Positions 14,113-22,366 of a stretch of 64,000 nt of DNA are shown here, one piece after another. Position numbers and translations under genes: made by a program. The notes under the pieces were generated by a model. The model was given only the letters and a program-made list of their open reading frames with translations, did not search any database and was not told the DNA's origin. Position 1 is the stretch's first letter. Each line of letters opens with the position of its first letter. The DNA comes from GCA-002282575 sp964493995 (lineage in GTDB: Bacteria; Pseudomonadota; Gammaproteobacteria; Thiomicrospirales; Thiomicrospiraceae), in NCBI GenBank assembly GCA_964493995.1, contig CAZBQD010000007.1, positions 3,523 to 67,522 of the forward strand, read 5' to 3'.

Positions 14113-14490
14113 ATGAAATTCGTCGAATATCAAGATGTTTCTCGCTACCGCATTCGGGCTTACGAAAATAATCGTATTCGCATTGAGCAGGACTGGCTCG
14201 ATCTACCCTGCGCACTCTGCGCTCAAGCTTTGGTGAGTGATTGGCAACCCGCTAACGCAGAACAGCTCTGCTTAGCCGACTTTACGTCGCTGTTAACTTC
14301 GCATCCGGCTGATTTAATCATCGTCGGACGAGCAAACCAACCTGCTTGGAATCCCGAATGGATGCAGTTACAAGCACAGCTCAACGCACAAAACATTGGT
14401 CTGGAACAAATGCAAACCGATGCCGCCATTCGCACCTTTAACGTGCTGACGACCGAGGAACGTTCGGTTTGGCTGGTACTGCTCGGCTAG
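14113..14490 (+). CDS. Mth938-like domain protein
   Basis: 125 residues, a complete single-domain protein of the Mth938/DUF498 (Xcc1710-like) family, recognised by DLPCALCAQ... DLIIVGRANQPAW and the end region MQTDAAIRTFNVLTTEERSVWLVLL. The biochemical function of the bacterial family is unknown; the eukaryotic relative is NDUFAF3, a complex I assembly factor. The promoter is probably in the 147-base gap to divergent alaA. Its last 53 bases overlap the 3' end of the convergent lipoprotein gene. Confidence 0.8.
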   Translation: MKFVEYQDVSRYRIRAYENNRIRIEQDWLDLPCALCAQALVSDWQPANAEQLCLADFTSLLTSHPADLIIVGRANQPAWNPEWMQLQAQLNAQNIGLEQMQTDAAIRTFNVLTTEERSVWLVLLG

Positions 14491-14857
14491 GTAAGCCCAA
14501 TGGGGTGAGACTTTCCGCTGCAAAACCAGCTGGCTTGCTGCTTTCAATACCTTGCACCGATAAATCTGCTTCGACCACGGGTGCGCTAGGATCAGCTCGC
14601 AACCAAACCACCGTGTTTTCAGCAAAAGGTTGGCGTGTTGTTAACCAGGCGTTATGGCGAATAAGCAAAGCCTCATCAACCTGACAGGTTTTCGCCACAT
14701 CCGCCAAGCTTTGACCTTTGAACGCAATAAAGAAACCATGTGGTTGACAAGGAACTTCAACCCAGCGGTCAACTCTCACCTGATGCTGACACCCCATTAT
14801 CATTGCCGACAAACCCAACAAACCACTCCACTGAACCATTCGACTCCGATACATCAT
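14438..14857 (-). CDS. LysM-like lipoprotein at the nlpD position
   Basis: 139 residues. A lipoprotein signal with basic start (MMYRSRMVQWSGLLGL) ends in a lipobox IMGC (Cys 23). Residues about 40-85 (FFIAFKGQSLADVAKTCQVDEALLIRHNAWL) resemble a LysM domain; the C-terminal 50 residues are Pro/Ser/Ala-rich and unstructured. It follows surE-pcm-yqaA, where nlpD is found in many gammaproteobacteria, but the LytM/M23 peptidase-like domain of NlpD is absent. Its ATG overlaps the upstream stop (ATGA). It may be a shortened NlpD-like amidase activator or just a wall-binding lipoprotein. The 3' end overlaps the convergent Mth938-like gene. Confidence 0.75.
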   Translation of the reverse strand: MMYRSRMVQWSGLLGLSAMIMGCQHQVRVDRWVEVPCQPHGFFIAFKGQSLADVAKTCQVDEALLIRHNAWLTTRQPFAENTVVWLRADPSAPVVEADLSVQGIESSKPAGFAAESLTPLGLPSRAVPAKPNVPRSSAR

Positions 14858-15444
14858 ACTGATTTCACACTATTCCAAATAACTAAACCAATAATAACAG
14901 CGCTCACCACCAGCCAACCCAAAGCATCAGCGTACTTTTGCATGATGGGTAACGCACGCACACCACCGTATTTCATCACGCCAGCGATCAAGAAAAAACG
15001 TTGCCCTCGACCCAACAAAGCGACCAAGACAAAAGGCAATAGTGACATGTCTAACATGCCAGCGGTCACGGTAATCACTTTAAAAGGCAAAGGCGTAAAC
15101 GCACCTAAAAACACCGCCCAAATACCATAGTCAGCAAAAAAATCTTTGGCTTGCTCTAACTTCCCTACATAGCCCCACTCTTGAAAATAAGGCATCAACA
15201 ACTCAATAGCAAAATAGCCTAATGCATACCCCAGTAAAGCGCCCAATACAGAAGTCCAAGTAGTCAACCAAGCTAAACGCCAAGCATCATCCGGACGCGC
15301 TAACACCATCGGGATCAAGAGTACATCGGGCGGAATAGGGAAAAAAGCGGATTCGGTGCAACTCACACCACCTAGGTACCAACGTGCGTTAGGTGCTTCA
15401 GCCCAACGCATGGTTGCCGCCAACAATCCCGAAAATAGCTTCAT
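14854..15444 (-). CDS. YqaA/DedA-family membrane protein
   Basis: About 196 residues with at least three to four hydrophobic segments. The pattern GGVSCTESAFFPIPPDVLLIPMVLARP followed by GALLGYALGYFAIE (about residues 25-80, split by a hydrophobic stretch) and GAFTPLPFKVITVTAGM marks the SNARE-associated/DedA family, YqaA branch. DedA proteins are inner-membrane transporters linked to undecaprenyl phosphate or lipid translocation; the substrate here is not known. The start at 15444 has AAGGA seven bases ahead; it follows pcm by 10 bases, in the surE-pcm-yqaA-lipoprotein operon. Confidence 0.82.
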   Translation of the reverse strand: MKLFSGLLAATMRWAEAPNARWYLGGVSCTESAFFPIPPDVLLIPMVLARPDDAWRLAWLTTWTSVLGALLGYALGYFAIELLMPYFQEWGYVGKLEQAKDFFADYGIWAVFLGAFTPLPFKVITVTAGMLDMSLLPFVLVALLGRGQRFFLIAGVMKYGGVRALPIMQKYADALGWLVVSAVIIGLVIWNSVKSV

Positions 15445-15454
15445 AGTGATCCTT

Positions 15455-16147
15455 TTATTGCTCAATTAAGGGAACGAATAATACATTACCCAATAGGTGT
15501 TGTTTAATGCCAGTTGCCGTTTTATCAATCACCACCAACTGTTGCGTTTGGTAATTGCCACCAATAGGGATGACCAAACGCCCACCTACCGCTAGTTGCT
15601 GAATTAAACTCTCTGGCACTTCGGCTGGTGCGGCTGCGGAAAGAATCGCATCAAATGGAGCAGCATCCGACCAACCGAGCTCACTTTCGGTATGGCGATA
15701 ACGAATGTTGCTCAATCCCAATTGATGCAACACTGAGTGAGCGCGATCTTGCAAAGGCTTCAAGCGCTCTACCGTCCATAACAAAGGCACTAACTGAGAC
15801 AAAATCGCGGTTTGGTAGCCTGAACCCGTACCAATTTCTAATACACGTTTCGGTTGATGACCATTCAGCAAAGCTTGCGTCATCATCGCCACCACACTCG
15901 GCTGAGAAATGGTTTGCCCGAAGCCAATGGGCAAGGCCGTATCTTCGTAAGCGCGTGATGCCAGTGCTTCATCAACAAACACATGGCGAGGGGTAGCTCT
16001 CATAGCTTGAATGACACGGGCATCAATTAATCCCGACTGCATTAAAGACTGTACCATGCGGTCACGCTGACGCTGTGACGTTAAGCCAATACCTTGTGCT
16101 TGTTCAAATACCAAACTGGGATAAACCAGTGGCGGTAATGCCATCAT
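15455..16147 (-). CDS. pcm: Protein-L-isoaspartate O-methyltransferase
   Basis: About 230 residues. It methylates L-isoaspartyl residues with S-adenosylmethionine to start repair of aged proteins. The SAM motif VLEIGTGSGYQTAIL and the family signatures PRHVFVDEALASRAYEDTALPIG (split over about 60-85) and GQTISQPSVVAMMT are present. The start overlaps the surE stop codon; the in-frame extension to 16165 lies inside surE and is unlikely. Pairing with surE is the classic stress-survival operon order. Confidence 0.93.
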   Translation of the reverse strand: MMALPPLVYPSLVFEQAQGIGLTSQRQRDRMVQSLMQSGLIDARVIQAMRATPRHVFVDEALASRAYEDTALPIGFGQTISQPSVVAMMTQALLNGHQPKRVLEIGTGSGYQTAILSQLVPLLWTVERLKPLQDRAHSVLHQLGLSNIRYRHTESELGWSDAAPFDAILSAAAPAEVPESLIQQLAVGGRLVIPIGGNYQTQQLVVIDKTATGIKQHLLGNVLFVPLIEQ

Positions 16148-16902
16148 GATGCCGACATCAACCACTGACGAATGTCGCTTTGCTGGCGATAATTAGTTAA
16201 ATCAACCGACAAAGGCGTAATGGCAACACGCTTATGCTCTAGCGCAAAAAAATCCGTTCCCTCACCCGCATCAGCACCCGCTCCCGCTGGCCCCACCCAA
16301 TAAATTTCTTTACCACGTGGATCTTTCATTTTGATCATCGGTTCTGCTTTGTGACGCAAACCTAAACGTGTCACTTCTCGCCCAGTCAGTTGCTCATAAG
16401 GCACATCGGGAATATTAACATTCAACAAGGTATCTTTAGGTAAAGGCGACTGGCACAAACGCACCAACAACTCCAAAATTACCTGAGCAGCCGTGTCGTA
16501 GTGAGTATGTCCATTCAGAGACACGGCAATAGCGGGCAAGCCCATAAAGCGCCCTTCCATAGCCGCTGCCACCGTACCTGAATAAAGAACATCATCGCCC
16601 ATATTCGCACCTTCATTAATACCTGAAATGACGAGATCGACCGGGCTGTCAATAAATCCTGTCAGAGCCAAATGCACACAATCGGCTGGTGTACCGGTCA
16701 CAAAGAAAATATCGTCTTCGACTTGGTCTTGGTAAACACGCAAAGGCTCTTGAATGGTCAAAGAATTCGACGCGGCTGAACGATTTCGCTCTGGTGCAAC
16801 CACGGTTACCTTGGCCACCTCTGGATGTGCTTTCAGATTCGCGTATAATGTACGCAATCCAGGGGCGAGATAACCATCATCATTGGATAATAAAATGTGC
16901 AC
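16144..16902 (-). CDS. surE: 5'-nucleotidase SurE
   Basis: About 252 residues. Divalent-metal-dependent survival nucleotidase/phosphatase acting on nucleoside monophosphates. Metal ligands are in LLSNDDGYLAPG (DD) and SGINEGANMGDDVLYSGTVAAA (N), here near residues 8-9 and 90. The start GTG at 16902 is preferred: AAGGAAA lies at the right distance and VHILLSNDDG matches family N-termini; an ATG at 16920 is the alternative. First gene of the operon; a TATAAT (16946-16941) lies about 40 bases upstream, in the short gap to the divergent Smr gene. Confidence 0.94.
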   Translation of the reverse strand: MHILLSNDDGYLAPGLRTLYANLKAHPEVAKVTVVAPERNRSAASNSLTIQEPLRVYQDQVEDDIFFVTGTPADCVHLALTGFIDSPVDLVISGINEGANMGDDVLYSGTVAAAMEGRFMGLPAIAVSLNGHTHYDTAAQVILELLVRLCQSPLPKDTLLNVNIPDVPYEQLTGREVTRLGLRHKAEPMIKMKDPRGKEIYWVGPAGAGADAGEGTDFFALEHKRVAITPLSVDLTNYRQQSDIRQWLMSAS

Positions 16903-16953
16903 CAGATTTTCCTTAATCATCGAATTACTTAACTGACAATATTATACAAGCCA

Positions 16954-17520
16954 GTGACTAAGATTACAGAAGAAGCCAAACAATTATTTCGTCAAACGAT
17001 TGGTGAAGTGACGCCTTTACGCTGCACGGAACGCCTAGAGCGACAAAATCGCCACCAGGTGCTCAAGCAACGCTTACACTTGCGTCGTCGTGGACTACCT
17101 GAAACCTGGTTTAGTGAAAGTGATGAGTCTCATACCGTCAATGGTTTAGCGCGTTCAGAAACCAGTCTCATTTTCCAACGTTGTGCCTTACCCAGCAAGC
17201 AATTGAGTGCCTTAAAAAACGGTCACTTTTCCACACGATGTGTCATTGATTTGCATGGACTGAGCGAAGCGCAAGCCGAAGAAAAAATGAAACTCACCTT
17301 ACAACGTTGCCATCAGCGTAGCGACCGCTACTTATTGGTGGTGCATGGCAAGGGATTGAGTGGTTCCAGCGAACACCCCATTTTAAAAAACTGGCTCAAT
17401 TGGTGGTTACGTAACCAAGCACGCGTCTTGGCCTTCCATACGGCGCAACTGGCAGACGGGGGCAGCGGTGCGCTTTATGTGTTACTGGCACCTGTCAATC
17501 ATCACATCGCACAACCTTAA
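16954..17520 (+). CDS. Smr-domain endonuclease-like protein
   Basis: 188 residues. The C-terminal half is an Smr (MutS2 C-terminal-like) domain: CVIDLHGLSEAQAEEKM, VVHGKGLSG, LKNWL and GGSGALYVLL are the hallmark motifs (LDLHG, HGKG and GGxGALYV types). The N-terminal part (LFRQTIGEVTPL) is typical of SmrA/SmrB proteins; members nick DNA or cleave collided-ribosome mRNA. The start is a GTG with no evident Shine-Dalgarno sequence, 51 bases from the divergent surE start, so the transcript may be nearly leaderless. Which Smr subfamily it belongs to cannot be settled here. Confidence 0.85.
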   Translation: MTKITEEAKQLFRQTIGEVTPLRCTERLERQNRHQVLKQRLHLRRRGLPETWFSESDESHTVNGLARSETSLIFQRCALPSKQLSALKNGHFSTRCVIDLHGLSEAQAEEKMKLTLQRCHQRSDRYLLVVHGKGLSGSSEHPILKNWLNWWLRNQARVLAFHTAQLADGGSGALYVLLAPVNHHIAQP

Positions 17521-17545
17521 TTAAACCCTAATTGAACTTAACCCT

Positions 17546-19306
17546 ATGAAACTCATTGAACGCCCTGTCAACACAGCGGTAAAACAAGCACTCCGTCAGC
17601 AGCTACCCGACTGGTTGGCCGACATCATGGCGCGTCGTCTCGATTGTCCTGTGGCAGCGCAAACCCTGTTGCAGTCAGGACTAGGTCAACTGCCTAATCC
17701 AAACGGACTGCCCGACATGAGCATTGCTGTTAACCTATTAACTAAGGTCATAGCGCAACAACAGCGCATCCTCTGTGTCGTTGATTACGATACCGATGGC
17801 ATTAGCTCAGGGGCTATTTTGCAAGAAGGGTTAAGTGCTTTAGGTGCGAAAGTTGAGGTAATGGTCACCAATCGCCATAAAGACGGCTACGGTTTTTCAG
17901 TGGGTGCTTGTCAGCGCATTATGAAGCTAAACCCCCTGCCCGATTGTTTGATTACCGCCGATTTAGGTTCTTCGGATGGCAAACAATTCGAGCAACTTCA
18001 ACAGGTTTACGCGTCGCAAAACAAGTCGATTGTTATCATCGTTACCGATCATCACCACATTAGTAGCACGACACCACCGAGCAGCGTTGACGCCTTTATT
18101 AACCCTCATCGTCAAGACAGTGATCATAGCTATCGCCATCCGATTTGTGGCGCCATGGTGGCTTGGAATCTCATCGCGGCGTTACGTGCTCATGGTCGTC
18201 AACAGACTGAGTTAACTGACTTGCAGACGAAAGCAACCGCATTCGACGTCAAGCACCTACTCGATCTGGCCGCCATTGCCACCATTGGCGATATGGTTGA
18301 CTTATCCAATCCGGTCAATCGCACCGTGGTGCGTGTTGGTTTAGCCCGCATGAACCAGCGACTCAGACCAGCTTGGCAATTACTCAAAGAAGCCTTGGAT
18401 AGCAGTGCCCGCATTGATGAAGAGACAGTCGGTTTTCAAATTTCACCGCGCATCAATGCCTTGTCACGTATGGGCGATGATGGCCATACTGCCATCACCT
18501 GGCTCACCACCGCGCACATGAGCAGCTGTCAGCAAGCTTGGGCAAGCATGAGTCAAAACAACGAAGAACGCAAAGAAGAGCAGGCGCTCTGTGAAAGCCT
18601 TGCCCTACAACAAGCCGAACAACAGATGCAACAACAGCGTTTTATCCTCGTGGCTTATGTTCCCGAGGCCAGTCACGGTGTCGTTGGTTTGGCTGCAGGC
18701 AGACTAGCGCAACGCTTTGGACGTCCAGCCATCGTCTTTTCTCAATGCGACAAAGGCCAGTTAACCGGTTCGGCTCGCTCCATACCCGGATATGACATTC
18801 GCGCCCTACTCGAAGCCGTGCAAAACAGCACCGACTGCATTCGTAAATATGGTGGTCATGCCGCCGCCGCGGGGCTCTCGATTGCACCAGAAAATCTATC
18901 TCTGTTAACCGAGTGCCTCGAAACACATATTCGTGCCGACTTTAACGATCAAGCGCCCGAAGCTCAACATTATCATGACGGTCATTTACCAAGCGAACTC
19001 TTATCACTTGAGGGCGTAGAGCAACTCAAGCAACTTTCTCCTTTTGGCCAAGGGTTACCCGCCCCCAGCTTTTTACTCGATACCCAACTGATCAGTCATA
19101 GCGTTATGGGAAAGGCAGGTCAGCATAAACGCCTAACCCTACAAACACAGTCACACAGCACCCTAGAAGCTGTTTGGTTTAATGCCGACGCCAACCTTAA
19201 CCTAAGCAGCAATGATCGCTATCGCTGTGTGTTACAGGTTTCTGTCAATCATTTTCGCGGACAAGCCAAATTGCAAGCGATGATCCAGACCATCACGGCA
19301 TCTTAA
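17546..19306 (+). CDS. recJ: Single-stranded-DNA exonuclease RecJ
   Basis: 586 residues. 5'-3' ssDNA exonuclease of recombination and mismatch repair. DHH-family metal motifs: VVDYDTDGISSGAI (about 78-91), the ADLGSSD motif, VTDHHH (about 165-170), HPICGAMVAWNL, and a DHHA1 domain with GYGGHAAAAGLS-like KYGGHAAAAGLSIAPENL near 435. A C-terminal OB domain covers the last 120 residues. It starts 25 bases after the Smr gene and is followed with no gap by the phosphatase gene, indicating one transcript. Confidence 0.95.
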   Translation: MKLIERPVNTAVKQALRQQLPDWLADIMARRLDCPVAAQTLLQSGLGQLPNPNGLPDMSIAVNLLTKVIAQQQRILCVVDYDTDGISSGAILQEGLSALGAKVEVMVTNRHKDGYGFSVGACQRIMKLNPLPDCLITADLGSSDGKQFEQLQQVYASQNKSIVIIVTDHHHISSTTPPSSVDAFINPHRQDSDHSYRHPICGAMVAWNLIAALRAHGRQQTELTDLQTKATAFDVKHLLDLAAIATIGDMVDLSNPVNRTVVRVGLARMNQRLRPAWQLLKEALDSSARIDEETVGFQISPRINALSRMGDDGHTAITWLTTAHMSSCQQAWASMSQNNEERKEEQALCESLALQQAEQQMQQQRFILVAYVPEASHGVVGLAAGRLAQRFGRPAIVFSQCDKGQLTGSARSIPGYDIRALLEAVQNSTDCIRKYGGHAAAAGLSIAPENLSLLTECLETHIRADFNDQAPEAQHYHDGHLPSELLSLEGVEQLKQLSPFGQGLPAPSFLLDTQLISHSVMGKAGQHKRLTLQTQSHSTLEAVWFNADANLNLSSNDRYRCVLQVSVNHFRGQAKLQAMIQTITAS

Positions 19307-19888
19307 ATGCAGAAAAACCAACAGATTATCCTGCTCAGACATGGTCTTACCGAACACAACAACGGTTTTTATGGCAGCACGGACAGTCAACTCACCGATG
19401 TGGGTTATCAAGCCATGCTAGAAGCGGTTAGTCAATTAACTTTCGATAGAATCATCAGTTCACCTTTGCAACGGTGCGCCAGCGTTGCTCAGCAGTTAGC
19501 TCAACAGCGACACTGCCCGTGTCACATTGAAGCTGAATGGCAAGAATACCATTTTGGCGATTGGGAAAGGCTAGCCATACAACAACTTTGGGATGAACAG
19601 TCTGAGGCCTTAACCGCTTTTTGGCAAAACCCGCATCAATTCGTGCCACCCAATGCAGAAAGTTTTAATGCTTTTTTAGACCGATTGCGCCTGGCTAAGC
19701 AAAGCTTAGTTGAAACCAGTCAAAACACTGGCACGCTGGTCATTACCCATGCGGGAGTGATTCGTGGTTTAAGATTAATTGCGGAACAAACCAGCGCAAG
19801 CGAATGGCTAACTTATCCCGTCGCCCATGCCAGTTTACACACTCTCTGTCCGCACTCGGGCAGAGTCGAACCTTTTGAGCAGCTTTAA
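19307..19888 (+). CDS. Histidine phosphatase family protein
   Basis: 193 residues. The phosphohistidine motif LLRHGLTEHN is at residues 9-18, the second arginine in ISSPLQRCASVAQQL, and the second catalytic histidine in VITHAGVIRGL. This is the branch including CobC/alpha-ribazole phosphatase and phosphoglycerate mutase-like phosphatases; without cobalamin genes nearby the substrate cannot be assigned. The ATG directly follows the recJ stop codon, so translation is probably coupled. Confidence 0.85.
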   Translation: MQKNQQIILLRHGLTEHNNGFYGSTDSQLTDVGYQAMLEAVSQLTFDRIISSPLQRCASVAQQLAQQRHCPCHIEAEWQEYHFGDWERLAIQQLWDEQSEALTAFWQNPHQFVPPNAESFNAFLDRLRLAKQSLVETSQNTGTLVITHAGVIRGLRLIAEQTSASEWLTYPVAHASLHTLCPHSGRVEPFEQL

Positions 19889-19953
19889 GCTGCCCTTAAT
19901 CCATAAATTGGCTATAATAGGCCATTATTTACATCATTTTAGGAAAGCAGATC

Positions 19954-20238
19954 ATGGCAAAAATGGCTAGCGCACGTCACATTTTGGTGAGCACAGAAGA
20001 AGAATGTTTAGCGCTGAAAGCGCAAATTGAAGCGGGCGAAGACTTCGCGTTTGTTGCCCAAGAACACTCTAGCTGCCCTTCTAGCCGCCAAGGCGGTGAC
20101 TTGGGTTCGTTCCGTCCCGGCATGATGGTACCTGAGTTTGATAAAGTCGTATTCAGCGCTCCGATCAATGTCGTTCAGGGTCCTGTTAAAACCCAGTTTG
20201 GCTACCACCTATTAGAAGTGACTTCGCGTACTGAATAA
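19954..20238 (+). CDS. ppiC: Parvulin-type peptidyl-prolyl isomerase
   Basis: 94 residues, a single cytoplasmic parvulin domain like E. coli PpiC: ASARHILVSTEEECLALK, GGDLGSFRPGMMVPEFDKVVF and TQFGYHLLEV are all present. It catalyses cis-trans isomerisation of peptidyl-prolyl bonds. There is no signal peptide. A TATAAT (19913-19918) lies 35 bases upstream and AGGAAAG precedes the start, so it is probably transcribed on its own; a good terminator follows. Confidence 0.93.
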   Translation: MAKMASARHILVSTEEECLALKAQIEAGEDFAFVAQEHSSCPSSRQGGDLGSFRPGMMVPEFDKVVFSAPINVVQGPVKTQFGYHLLEVTSRTE

Positions 20239-20265
20239 GTGAAGTGAGTCACTGACCACTAACGC

Positions 20266-20293
20266 TAGCCCCACCATGCGGGGCTATTTTTTT
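20266..20293 (+). terminator. Intrinsic terminator after ppiC
   Basis: AGCCCC / GGGGCT stem with a seven-base loop, then a T-run (20287-20293). Confidence 0.85.
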
Positions 20294-20316
20294 GCCTGTC
20301 AACCAGACGAAACCAT

Positions 20317-20346
20317 AAAAAAAAGCCCCACCAAATGGTAGGGCTT
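20317..20346 (-). terminator. Intrinsic terminator after soxB
   Basis: On the minus strand GCCCTACCA pairs with TGGTGGGGC and is followed by eight T. It lies 26 bases beyond the soxB stop and faces the ppiC terminator. Confidence 0.85.
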
Positions 20347-20371
20347 CTTAACAACCGTAATACTAAACAAA

Positions 20372-22246
20372 TTACAGTAGTGGTGTCGCGTAGTTTTCCA
20401 CACCTGGGTTGTTTTTCACACCTTTCAAGCGTGGGTGGTTCACTTTAGACAGTTTCACTTCTTTGTGTTTACGGATGTAATCCGCTACCACATCATGAAT
20501 CAAGCGACCTGAACCCACAGAATCCACTTGCGCCCAGCCCGAAACAGTATAAGATTTACCGGCTTCGATGGGTGTGTCGTTGTCTAAACGAACATTGCTG
20601 ATACGTTTGCCCAATGGTTGAGTTGGATCGATATCGTAAGTCAAACCACCGATACGAACCATGTCACCACCTGACTGCAAGTAAGGATCTTCAACGAACA
20701 AGTTGTCCGCAATCCCTTCCATCGCTTCGCGCAACTGTTCACCCGTCATTTCAGTACGGTAGGTTTCACCGTAAGTCATTGAAGTTTCGTCCATGACGTT
20801 TTCGAAGGTAATGTTGTCGCCCGCCAATACCGAGGTACCCCAACGAACACCCGCCGACAAGGCGATTTGCGTATCGTGTTCTTCACGCAGAGCGTTAACG
20901 ATAACTTGGTCCCAAGTACCCATGAAGTTGCCACGACGGTACAGGGTTTCACCTGCTACGCCGACCACTTCGCTTAACAGAGATTCGTAAGTTTTACCTA
21001 AACGATCTTTGTTCACGGCGTTGTCAGCACGACGACCTTCAATCACCTTATCGTCATACTTAGTTTGACGCATGGTGTTGATGTAGCCTTCCATTTCTTT
21101 GTCAGCCGGTAGGATGTTCGAGAAAACAGGCAAGAGTTTGTATTGAACGCCAGCCACTTTACCCGCTTTAATATCTAAGTCCATCACGCCAACAAACTTA
21201 CCATTAGAACCACCGTTGGTGACTAGGGTGGTGCCAGATTTGTTTTTCACTTTTACAGGTACAGGTACGCCATCGTGCGTGTGACCGCCGAAAATTGCAT
21301 CAATACCGGTCACGCGGCTCGCTAACTTAATGTCAACGTCCATACCGTTATGAGAAATCACGATTACTGCAGCTGGTTTTTCTTTAGCGCGAACGTGGTT
21401 AACCGTTGCTTGCATTTCTTCTTCATTAACACCGAAGGTTAAATCTGGGAAGTTGGCACGTGGGTTAGCGTTAGCCATACGAGGGAAGGCTTGACCGATC
21501 ACGGCGACTTTAAAACCGCCTACGTCTTTAATGGCATAAGGGGCAAAAGCATGGCGGCTGTCTTCGCTGAACAAGCCAATACCACCGTATTTTTTCGTCA
21601 TGGCAGCGTAGTCATCACCCATTAATGAGTCTTCACGAATCAAGCAGTTTTGCGCCAACATTTTGCCTTTGAACTTGCTCAAATTGCGGAAAACTTCTTC
21701 TTGCGTGTAAGTGAATTCCCAGTGAGGTGTCATGTAGTCAACGCCCAGGATGTTACAAGCCTCGACCATGTCAGCACCACGCGTCCACAAAGCCGTACCC
21801 GAACCATGCCAAGTATCGCCACCATCGATTAACAAGGTGTTCTGACGACCACCCGCTTGTTCACGTAGGCTGTCAACCAAGGTTTTAACGTGAGCAAAAC
21901 CACCCACTTTACCGTACTGACGCGCAGCATCGGTGAAGTTTAGGTAAGTAAACGCATGCGCTTCGATTGAGTTAGGTTTAATTTTTAACTCTTTCAACAT
22001 CTTCTCACCAACAACGTGCGGCAATTTACCAAAAGCCGCGCCCATGCCTAAATTGACGTTAGGTTCACGGAAGTAAACTGGCTTGAGTTGCGCGTGAGTA
22101 TCAGTGATGTGCATGATACGAACTTGGCCGTAACGTGGCATCTTGTACATATCAGCTTCTTTACCAGCACGAGCCATAGTCGGTAACATACCTGCTGCTG
22201 CAGCCATACCCATGACGTGCAGAAATTCACGGCGATTCATTGCCAT
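20372..22246 (-). CDS. soxB: Thiosulfohydrolase SoxB
   Basis: 624 residues. Periplasmic dimanganese hydrolase that releases sulfate from SoxY-bound thiocysteine sulfonate during thiosulfate oxidation. A twin-arginine signal (NRREFLHVMGMAAAAGM, residues 4-20) directs export. Metal ligands of the calcineurin-like domain are in ITDTHAQL, LIDGGDTWHGSGT, VISHNGMDVD and GGHTHDGVP; a 5'-nucleotidase C-terminal domain follows from about residue 390. GAGGAG precedes the start. It stands alone: no other sox gene is in the window, as in Thiomicrospira-type bacteria, where sox genes are scattered. A palindrome upstream may be an operator. Confidence 0.96.
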   Translation of the reverse strand: MAMNRREFLHVMGMAAAAGMLPTMARAGKEADMYKMPRYGQVRIMHITDTHAQLKPVYFREPNVNLGMGAAFGKLPHVVGEKMLKELKIKPNSIEAHAFTYLNFTDAARQYGKVGGFAHVKTLVDSLREQAGGRQNTLLIDGGDTWHGSGTALWTRGADMVEACNILGVDYMTPHWEFTYTQEEVFRNLSKFKGKMLAQNCLIREDSLMGDDYAAMTKKYGGIGLFSEDSRHAFAPYAIKDVGGFKVAVIGQAFPRMANANPRANFPDLTFGVNEEEMQATVNHVRAKEKPAAVIVISHNGMDVDIKLASRVTGIDAIFGGHTHDGVPVPVKVKNKSGTTLVTNGGSNGKFVGVMDLDIKAGKVAGVQYKLLPVFSNILPADKEMEGYINTMRQTKYDDKVIEGRRADNAVNKDRLGKTYESLLSEVVGVAGETLYRRGNFMGTWDQVIVNALREEHDTQIALSAGVRWGTSVLAGDNITFENVMDETSMTYGETYRTEMTGEQLREAMEGIADNLFVEDPYLQSGGDMVRIGGLTYDIDPTQPLGKRISNVRLDNDTPIEAGKSYTVSGWAQVDSVGSGRLIHDVVADYIRKHKEVKLSKVNHPRLKGVKNNPGVENYATPLL

Positions 22247-22305
22247 CGTGATGAGTCTCCTCAGTTGTCGAAAAAATAGATTATTAAATGATGATATGCC
22301 CTAAC

Positions 22306-22318
22306 TGCACAATGTGCA
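22306..22318. promoter_or_regulatory. Palindrome upstream of soxB
   Basis: TGCACAATGTGCA is a perfect six-base inverted repeat with one central base, 60 bases upstream of the soxB start and 49 bases after purL. A dimeric regulator could bind here; no regulator is identified. Confidence 0.4.
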
Positions 22319-22366
22319 AATTAAATGTGTTTGGGCAATCATCAGTGTTCTTAATTACGAAGAGCC

